DNA from: JANYHF01 sp031367715
GTDB lineage: Bacteria; Pseudomonadota; Alphaproteobacteria; Rhizobiales; Hyphomicrobiaceae
Length of the DNA stretch: 64,000 bases
NCBI GenBank assembly: GCA_031367715.1
Contig: JANLQJ010000129.1
Coordinates: forward strand, 1-64,000
Direction: 5' to 3'
Made by a program: the position numbers and the translations under genes. A model generated the notes under the pieces. It worked only from the letters and a program-made list of their open reading frames with translations. It made no database searches and was not told the DNA's origin. The first letter of the stretch is position 1, and the number at the start of each line of letters is the position of its first letter. Positions 58,525 through 64,000 of the stretch are shown here, piece after piece.

Positions 58525-61305
58525 TTGGCTGATCAGCAACCCATCCTCGAATGCCGCAATCTCAGCGTAAGTTATACCACCCGTAGTGGCGCGGTGCCGG
58601 CGGTGGTCGATTTCAACCTGAAGCTGATGCCCGGCGAGGCGCATGGCGTGGTCGGAGAATCGGGCTGCGGCAAGTCCACGGTGGCGCTCGCCATCATGAA
58701 TTACCTCGGCCGCAATGGCGCGATCACGGGCGGCCAGATCCTGTTCGAGGGCCGCGATCTGACCAGGTTGCCCGAGGAGGAGCTGCGCCAGATCCGCGGC
58801 GCCCGCATCGCCATGGTCTATCAGGAGCCGATGGCCTCGCTGAACCCGTCCATGCAGGTCGGTGAGCAGCTCGCCGAAGTGCCGATCTATCACGAAGGCA
58901 TCACCCGCAAAGCCGCCCTGGAACGCGCCGAGGCGATGCTGGCCTCCGTCCGCCTGCCGGACCCCGGACGCATCATGCGCGCCTATCCACATCAGATCTC
59001 GGGCGGCCAGCAGCAGCGCGTCGTCATTTCCATGGCGCTGCTGTCGAACCCCAAGCTGCTGCTGCTGGACGAGCCAACCACCGCGCTCGATGTCACCGTG
59101 GAAGCCGGCATCGTCGATCTCATTCGCGAGATCTCGGCCAAATTCGGCACCTCGATGCTGTACATTTCGCACAATCTAGGCCTGATCCGCGAAACTTGCC
59201 AACGCATCACGGTCATGTATTCCGGCCAGGCCGTCGAACTCGGAAGCATCGGCGATGTCTTTCGCAACATGCGCCATCCGTATACGCGCGGCCTGTTCGG
59301 CTCGATCCCGCTGCCCGGCGCCGACAAGCATGCGCGGCCCCTGACGCCGATCCGTGGCCAGCTGCCGTTGCCGCGCGAGCGCCCGCCTGGCTGCAGCTTT
59401 GGCCCGCGCTGCGATCATTTCGCCGCCGGCCGCTGCGATGCCGGCGAGCTGCCCATGCTGGCCGTCGATGTCGTCGGCGATCACCAGACCCGCTGCATCC
59501 GCTTTGCCGAGATCGACTGGAAGCCCAAGGTCCGCTCGGGTGCCGGGCGAGCGGCGGTTGCCATTGGCGATGTCGTCCTGAAGGCCGATCGCCTGAGCAA
59601 ATCCTATGAGATCAGCAGGCCCGGTTTGCTGCTGGTCGGCGGCGGCTACCAGACCATCAAGGCCAACCAGTCGCTCGACTTCGCTGCCCGCGAAGCCGAG
59701 ACGGTCGCCATTGTCGGTGAGAGCGGTTGCGGAAAATCCACCTTCGCCAAGGTGTTGATGGGCCTGGAAGAGGCCACCTCCGGCTCGCTCACCATGGGCA
59801 ATCTCGAGCTGTCGCATCTGCCGGTGCAAAAGCGCGATGCCGCCACCATCGGCAAGCTGCAGATGATCTTCCAGAATCCGTTCGATACGCTCAATCCCAG
59901 CCACACCGTGGGCGGCCAGATCGCGCGCGTCATCCGCAAATTCGGCGTCGAGAGCGACCCCAAGAAGATTGCCGAGCGCGTCGACAAGCTGCTCGATACA
60001 GTCAAGCTGCCGCGCGATTTCGCCAAGCGTCTGCCGCGCCAATTGTCCGGCGGCCAGAAGCAGCGCATCGGCATCGCCCGCGCCTTTGCCGGCAATCCCA
60101 AAGTGGTGGTGGCCGACGAGCCGGTGTCGGCGCTCGATGTCTCGGTACAGGCCGCCGTCACCGAGCTGCTGACGGACATTCAGCGCGACCATCGCACTAC
60201 CATGCTGTTCATAAGTCATGACCTGTCGGTGGTGCGCTATCTCGCCGATCGGATTGTCGTTATGTATCTCGGCCAGATCATGGAGCAGGGCGCGACCTCT
60301 CAGGTGTTCGCGCCGCCCTATCATCCCTATACCGAGGCGTTGCTGGCCGCTGTGCCGATCGCCGATGCCACTATGGAGAAGCGTAAAGTCGTGCTCACCG
60401 GTGAGATTCCCTCTGCTGCCAATCCGCCCAAGGGCTGCCCGTTCTCGACCCGCTGCCCCTATGTCATCAGGGGCACCTGCGAGACCGTGCCGCCGCCGAT
60501 GCGCCGCTTCGACAATGGGCATGTGATCGCCTGCCATCTCAGTTCCGAGCAGCTGAGCGCCATGAAGCCGGTGATTTTCAGCAAGGAGCCGGCGGCGATA
60601 CCGGCTGCTGCCTCGGTGGTGGTTGCGGCGAGCGCGCACGCGCCGGTCCCGCCACCGGTTGCGCCGCGTGCAACGCCTGTGCCGCCGACCCCGCCTGCGG
60701 TCGCGATGGCCGCATCTGTTCAGCCGGTGCCGCCTCGTCCAGCGCCTGTGCCACCGGCACCGCCGGCACAATCGGCTGTTGCCGCAGTTGCCCCGGTGGT
60801 AGCCGCAGCGCTCGCCCAAGCAGTGACCGCGCAACCTGTGTCGCCAGCGCGCGTACCGCCTGTTCCGGCAGCGTCATCGCTGGCCACTGCTGCACCGGTC
60901 ATTGTGCCACTTTCCCCGACCGATGTGCCACCCGTGCGATTGCGCGCCACCGCAGCGTTGGCCGGTCAGCAGGTCACGCCGATGAGCAGCTTGGCCGGGG
61001 TTTCCGCCGCCGCTGCACAGCACTCGATGGCGCAGGATACGGCCACGATCATCGCCACGCCGGCCGCAACGTCGCCGCGGCCTGCACTGCTGCGTCCCAC
61101 GGGCGTCGCCGCTACGGCGGCGCTTGCCCGCCAGCAGTCCACCGCCTTCGCCGTCGAGGCCGCCGGCCGTCAGTCCGCGCCGCCGCTCGCCGCCGCGATC
61201 CCAGCCAGCGCCAGTTGGGCAAGTCGCGCTCTTGCTCTGCTTCAGCAGCACGATCAGCCCACCGCCGCGCAAGCCAAGAAGGCTCTCGACCTGCCGCGCG
61301 ATTGA
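58525..61305 (+). CDS. Fused peptide ABC transporter ATPase (DppD-DppF) with long Ala/Pro tail
   Basis: This 926-residue protein joins two ATPases in one chain. The first has Walker A GESGCGKST (44-52), signature ISGGQQQRVVISMAL, Walker B LLLLDEPTTALD and a Cys-rich end (GCSFGPRCDHFAAGRCDAGE). The second has Walker A GESGCGKST near 398, LSGGQKQRIGIARAF, VVVADEPVSALD and CPFSTRCPYVIRGTCE. After about residue 680 there is a 245-residue tail rich in Ala, Pro and Val (APVPPPVAPRATPVPPTPP) of unknown role, ending in a short helix (AQAKKALDLPRD). The TTG start with AAGGA eight bases upstream is the best available. Such a tail is not part of known Dpp ATPases. Confidence 0.85.
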   Translation: MADQQPILECRNLSVSYTTRSGAVPAVVDFNLKLMPGEAHGVVGESGCGKSTVALAIMNYLGRNGAITGGQILFEGRDLTRLPEEELRQIRGARIAMVYQEPMASLNPSMQVGEQLAEVPIYHEGITRKAALERAEAMLASVRLPDPGRIMRAYPHQISGGQQQRVVISMALLSNPKLLLLDEPTTALDVTVEAGIVDLIREISAKFGTSMLYISHNLGLIRETCQRITVMYSGQAVELGSIGDVFRNMRHPYTRGLFGSIPLPGADKHARPLTPIRGQLPLPRERPPGCSFGPRCDHFAAGRCDAGELPMLAVDVVGDHQTRCIRFAEIDWKPKVRSGAGRAAVAIGDVVLKADRLSKSYEISRPGLLLVGGGYQTIKANQSLDFAAREAETVAIVGESGCGKSTFAKVLMGLEEATSGSLTMGNLELSHLPVQKRDAATIGKLQMIFQNPFDTLNPSHTVGGQIARVIRKFGVESDPKKIAERVDKLLDTVKLPRDFAKRLPRQLSGGQKQRIGIARAFAGNPKVVVADEPVSALDVSVQAAVTELLTDIQRDHRTTMLFISHDLSVVRYLADRIVVMYLGQIMEQGATSQVFAPPYHPYTEALLAAVPIADATMEKRKVVLTGEIPSAANPPKGCPFSTRCPYVIRGTCETVPPPMRRFDNGHVIACHLSSEQLSAMKPVIFSKEPAAIPAAASVVVAASAHAPVPPPVAPRATPVPPTPPAVAMAASVQPVPPRPAPVPPAPPAQSAVAAVAPVVAAALAQAVTAQPVSPARVPPVPAASSLATAAPVIVPLSPTDVPPVRLRATAALAGQQVTPMSSLAGVSAAAAQHSMAQDTATIIATPAATSPRPALLRPTGVAATAALARQQSTAFAVEAAGRQSAPPLAAAIPASASWASRALALLQQHDQPTAAQAKKALDLPRD

Positions 61306-61474
61306 GGAGCGACCGCACAGTGTCATCTCGAGCGTGTCGCCAGCACCAGCAGGGTTGCCCCGCCAGCGTGGAGCAGCATTGCACCGCTGGGCATGCCGGC
61401 TGCTGTCGCATCTGCTAGAAGGTGCAGCGCCGCGCCGTTGGAGTGCGGTCGAGGCAACTTGAAGCGAGGGCGGC

Positions 61475-62710
61475 GTGGCTGCGGACGACACAAAACCTGC
61501 TTTGGCGACCATGCCGGCAACCGCACGTCCGGCAACCGCCTTGGCGCTGCCGATCGTGCTCGCCCTCAGCCTCGGCCATGGCCTCAACGACCTGATGCAA
61601 TCGGTGTTGGTGGCGATCTATCCGCTCATCAAAGAGAGCTTCACCCTCAACTACACCCAGATCGGCATCATCGGCGCGGTGTTCAGCATCACCGCCTCGG
61701 TGCTGCAGCCAATCATCGGTTCACTGACGGATCGCCACCCGCAACCGTTCTCGCTGATGGTCGGCATGATCTGCACCATGTGCGGGCTACTGCTGCTCGG
61801 CTTCGCGCCGGCCTATGGCGTGGTGCTGCTGGCGGCAGCAATGATCGGCATCGGCTCGTCGATCTTCCACCCCGAGTCCTCGCGCATCGCGCGGATCGCT
61901 TCGGGCGGCCGCTATGGTTTCGCGCAATCCATGTTCCAGACCGGCGGCAATATCGGCTCGTCGGCGGGACCGCTGCTGGCCGCGCTGATCGTGGTGCCGA
62001 ATGGCCAGAGCAGCGCCGCCTGGTTCGCGGTGTTCGCGCTGGTAGGCGCCGCGCTGCTGGGCTGGGTCGGCGGCTGGTACCGCGATTGGCTGGCGACGCA
62101 CGCCCGCGCCGGCGCCAAGCCCGTCACAGCCGTGGCCACGGGCCTGACCGGTTCCCAGGTCTGGATCTCGATCGCCATCCTGGTCGCGCTGATGTTCTCG
62201 AAGTTCGTCTACCTCGCCAGCTTCCAGTCCTACTACACGTTCTATCTCATCGAGCATTTCGGCACCTCGGTGTCGACGGCGCAGTACTGCCTGTTCCTGT
62301 TCCTGGCCGCCACCGCTGCCGGCACCATCCTCGGCGGCCCGATCGGCGACCGCATCGGCGCGCGCACGGTCATCCTCGCGTCGATCCTTGGTGTGCTGCC
62401 GTTCACGCTCATTGTCCCGTATGCCAATTTCACCTGGACCGTGCTCTTGAGCCTCCCGATCGGCGCCATCCTGGCCTCCGCCTTCTCGGTCATCGTGGTC
62501 TATGCGCAAAGCCTGCTGCCCGGTCGCGTTGGCCTGATCGGCGGGCTGTTCTTCGGCTTGGCGTTCGGCATGTCGGGGTTGGGCGCGGCCGGGCTAGGCG
62601 CGCTGGCGGATCGAACGAGCATCGAGCTGGTCTACCGGATCTGTGCGTTTTTGCCCGCGATCGGGCTGCTGGCACTGTGGTTGCCACGGCTCAATCCGCG
62701 CCAGCCATAG
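61475..62710 (+). CDS. MFS transporter, fosmidomycin-resistance (Fsr)-like
   Basis: This 411-residue twelve-helix MFS protein resembles Fsr: ALSLGHGLNDLMQSVLVAIYPLIKESFTLNYTQIG, FHPESSRIARIASGGRYGFAQSMFQTGGNIGSSAGPLL and GPIGDRIGARTVI. Fsr exports fosmidomycin and related compounds; the natural substrate is usually unknown. GTG 61475 was chosen, but ATG 61511 is possible. The region 61306-61474 before it holds no gene. Its last 20 bases overlap the truncated isochorismatase-like gene on the other strand. Confidence 0.85.
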   Translation: MAADDTKPALATMPATARPATALALPIVLALSLGHGLNDLMQSVLVAIYPLIKESFTLNYTQIGIIGAVFSITASVLQPIIGSLTDRHPQPFSLMVGMICTMCGLLLLGFAPAYGVVLLAAAMIGIGSSIFHPESSRIARIASGGRYGFAQSMFQTGGNIGSSAGPLLAALIVVPNGQSSAAWFAVFALVGAALLGWVGGWYRDWLATHARAGAKPVTAVATGLTGSQVWISIAILVALMFSKFVYLASFQSYYTFYLIEHFGTSVSTAQYCLFLFLAATAAGTILGGPIGDRIGARTVILASILGVLPFTLIVPYANFTWTVLLSLPIGAILASAFSVIVVYAQSLLPGRVGLIGGLFFGLAFGMSGLGAAGLGALADRTSIELVYRICAFLPAIGLLALWLPRLNPRQP

Positions 62711-63012
62711 TCTCAACCAGCTGCACTGTCGTGCGCACGCTGGCAAACTCGCTCGCGAGGCTGGCGAGGTGCACATCATGCACCATGGCGGCGGCGATGA
62801 CGCCGCCGTCCAAGGCTTGGCGATCGAACGTGTGACAGGCATCGGCGACGATGGCGGTGGCAAAGCCGAAATTGCCAGCCATGCGCACCATGGTGTTGAC
62901 GCAGTGGTCGGTGGAGATGCCGGTGAACATCAACTCGTTCGCCTCGCTTGCGCGCAGATCGTGCTCCAGCGTCGAGCCAATGAAGATAGAGTTGACGTCG
63001 TTTCCGTAGACG
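62691..63012 (-). pseudogene. Truncated isochorismatase-family (cysteine hydrolase) gene
   Basis: On the minus strand the remaining ~106 codons read VYGNDVNSIFIGSTLEHDLR, LMFTGISTDHCVNTMVRMAGN with the catalytic cysteine (C in DHCVNT), ADACHTFDR and a normal C-terminus (VQLVETMAGAD). This is the C-terminal half of an isochorismatase-like hydrolase. The N-terminal half, including the catalytic Asp and Lys, is missing: a stop codon and an IS fragment begin exactly where the gene breaks. It overlaps the MFS gene end. It is unlikely to work. Confidence 0.75.
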
Positions 63013-63385
63013 GATTATCCGTGCCGCGGGGTAGCGAAGTCTTCGAGGGGATGGCCTGGATGATCGGGATGCCGCCGCGATTGCTGCGTGGTCAGAACAA
63101 CGGTCTGGTCGCATTGGACCCCGGTCGCCAGGTCAACGCTGGTGGAATCGAGGCGACGGTACTTGAGGTCCTTGCGCGTGCGGTCGACGAAACAGGCGGC
63201 GGCATCGTTGAACCGGTGCAGGCGCGCGCAGTCCTGGTGCCCGGTCCATGACGAAGACGGCACCGGCCTCCAGCACGATTGCATCCAGAATGTCGGTATC
63301 GTAGGACTTGCCGTCGTCGATATGCAGAAACGTCGGTGAATTGCCCCTTAGATCCAGCTGCGTGTGAACCTTGACGGGTACCGCC
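63013..63385 (-). mobile_element. Fragment of an IS4-family DDE transposase
   Basis: The minus-strand frames read VKVHTQLDLRGNSPTFLHID, VLEAGAVFVMDR, then after a one-base deletion near 63245 CARLHRFNDAAACFVDRTRK and VDLATGVQCDQTVVLT. These are the middle of an IS4-type transposase (VKLHTQLDLRG, YVMDRGYVDFARL, FFVTRAK). Both ends of the element are missing. It lies between the broken isochorismatase gene and the flavoprotein start codon, whose promoter must therefore be inside it or beyond. Confidence 0.75.
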
Positions 63386-64000
63386 ATGTCCACTTCTCTC
63401 CCCTCTCATGCCCGCGCGGTGATCATCGGCGGCGGCGTTGCCGGCTGCTCGGTCGCCTATCATCTCGCCAAGCTCGGCTGGAAGGACATCGTGCTGCTGG
63501 AGCGCAAGCAGCTCACGTCGGGGACGACCTGGCATGCGGCCGGCCTGCTCAGTCAGAGCCGCGCTTCGCCGACCTTGCAAAAACTCACCATGTACTCGAC
63601 CGACCTCTATGAGCGCCTCGAATCCGAGACCGGCGTGTCAACCGGCATCAAGCGCAACGGCTCGCTGTTTGCTGCCATCTCGGACCAGCGCGCCGAGGAG
63701 GTGCGCCGGCTGGCATCGTCGGTGCGCAACAACGGCCTTGAGGGCGAGCTGCTGACACCGTCCGAGGCCAAGAAGATCTATCCGCTGCTGAACGTCGACG
63801 ACGTCAAAATCGGTTACTTCATCCCGCGCGACGGCCAGGCCGATCCGGCGAACGTCGCCCTCGCCATGGCCAAGGGCGCGCGCATGCAGGGCGTCAAGAT
63901 CTTCGAGAACGTCAAGGTCACCGGCATCACCAAGGCGAATGGCCGAGTCACGGGTGTGATGACGACGGATGGTTCGATCACGTCTGATGTGGTGGTAAAC
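63386..64000 (+). CDS. FAD-dependent oxidoreductase, dimethylglycine/sarcosine dehydrogenase type (3' end beyond window)
   Basis: The visible 205 codons are the N-terminus of a DAO-family flavoenzyme. They include the nucleotide-binding AVIIGGGVAGCSVAYHLAKLG, VLLERKQLTSGTTWHAAGLL (the histidine in TWHAAG is the site of covalent FAD in dimethylglycine and sarcosine dehydrogenases), TGIKRNGSLFAA and GYFIPRDGQADPANVALAMA. The full protein of this class is usually about 800 residues with a GcvT-like folate-binding half, involved in demethylating glycine derivatives. The frame is open to the window edge. The start is the first ATG after the IS4 remnant; the ribosome-binding site is weak. Confidence 0.88.
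   Translation, partial: MSTSLPSHARAVIIGGGVAGCSVAYHLAKLGWKDIVLLERKQLTSGTTWHAAGLLSQSRASPTLQKLTMYSTDLYERLESETGVSTGIKRNGSLFAAISDQRAEEVRRLASSVRNNGLEGELLTPSEAKKIYPLLNVDDVKIGYFIPRDGQADPANVALAMAKGARMQGVKIFENVKVTGITKANGRVTGVMTTDGSITSDVVVN

Noticed and set aside
59176..60834. 552-codon minus-strand frame opposite the fused ATPase
   Set aside because: Plus strand shows two full ABC ATPase domains; the antisense protein is low in structure and His/Arg-rich.
1..64000. tRNA, rRNA, riboswitch or prophage
   Set aside because: No cloverleaf, rRNA segment, recognised riboswitch or integrase/phage structural gene was seen; absence by eye is not proof for tRNAs.

Overview
The window is GC-rich, densely coding chromosomal DNA from an alphaproteobacterium, most likely of the order Hyphomicrobiales (Rhizobiales). 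The clues are a rhizobial-type L-rhamnose locus (DeoR regulator, ABC importer, kinase, and a divergent rhaDI pair whose aldolase is fused to a dehydrogenase), a DUF1127 protein, GlnT-type glutamine synthetase, a suf operon with SufT, the 'virulence factor' domain protein, and many REP-like palindromes of rhizobial type. Genus is not resolved. I saw no rRNA or tRNA genes, no CRISPR array, no prophage and no complete insertion sequence.

Layout. 1-5.4 kb: a zinc-uptake operon (zur, znuC, znuB, znuA) that runs into a HupE-like metal permease and an unrecognised membrane protein. 5.4-9.9 kb: a minus-strand suf operon (sufC, sufD, small membrane ORF, sufS, sufT, small ORF) without sufB. A four-helix-bundle protein gene flanked by inverted heptamer-repeat arrays (9.87-10.36 kb) sits just upstream. 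10.4-14.2 kb: dapD, an AcuI-type acrylyl-CoA reductase, a DUF2147 protein and a DUF533/TerB-like protein. 14.5-18.6 kb: a subtilisin-like protease and a polyprenyl-phosphate glycosyltransferase/epimerase pair. 18.6-19.2 kb: scar tissue (RTX protein fragment plus IS end). 19.3-24.3 kb: L,D-transpeptidase, DedA, CPBP protease, thyA, YaiI and glnT. 24.5-27.2 kb: a second IS end beside a polyamine-type ABC ATPase and binding protein with no permeases. 27.3-28.0 kb: a VapBC/FitAB toxin-antitoxin pair. 28.0-34.8 kb: ilvN, pdxJ, 8-oxoguanine deaminase, a GNAT protein, upp, argG and a small CxxC protein. 34.9-46.5 kb: the rhamnose locus. 46.5-54.5 kb: polA, a phospholipase-D-like protein, a LysR/DUF1127 divergent pair and a DMT permease. 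54.6-61.3 kb: a dipeptide/oligopeptide ABC importer with a fused two-domain ATPase. 61.5-64 kb: an MFS exporter, a truncated isochorismatase-like gene, an IS4-type transposase fragment, and the start of a dimethylglycine/sarcosine-dehydrogenase-like flavoprotein cut by the window edge.

How the genes work together. Zur probably represses the znu operon through a palindrome just upstream of zur. The suf proteins build Fe-S clusters, with SufB expected elsewhere. RhaS/T/P/Q import L-rhamnose and RhaI, RhaK and RhaD turn it into DHAP and a C3 product. RhaR should control both arms. The mutarotase gene rhaU, usual in this locus, is missing. An outer-membrane barrel gene lies between the two arms.

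The most unusual non-gene structure is a set of intergenic inverted-repeat elements. Three pairs of inverted heptanucleotide arrays stand out, one of them enclosing the four-helix-bundle gene, along with a four-arm nested palindrome between rhaS and rhaT whose last arm contains the rhaT start codon.
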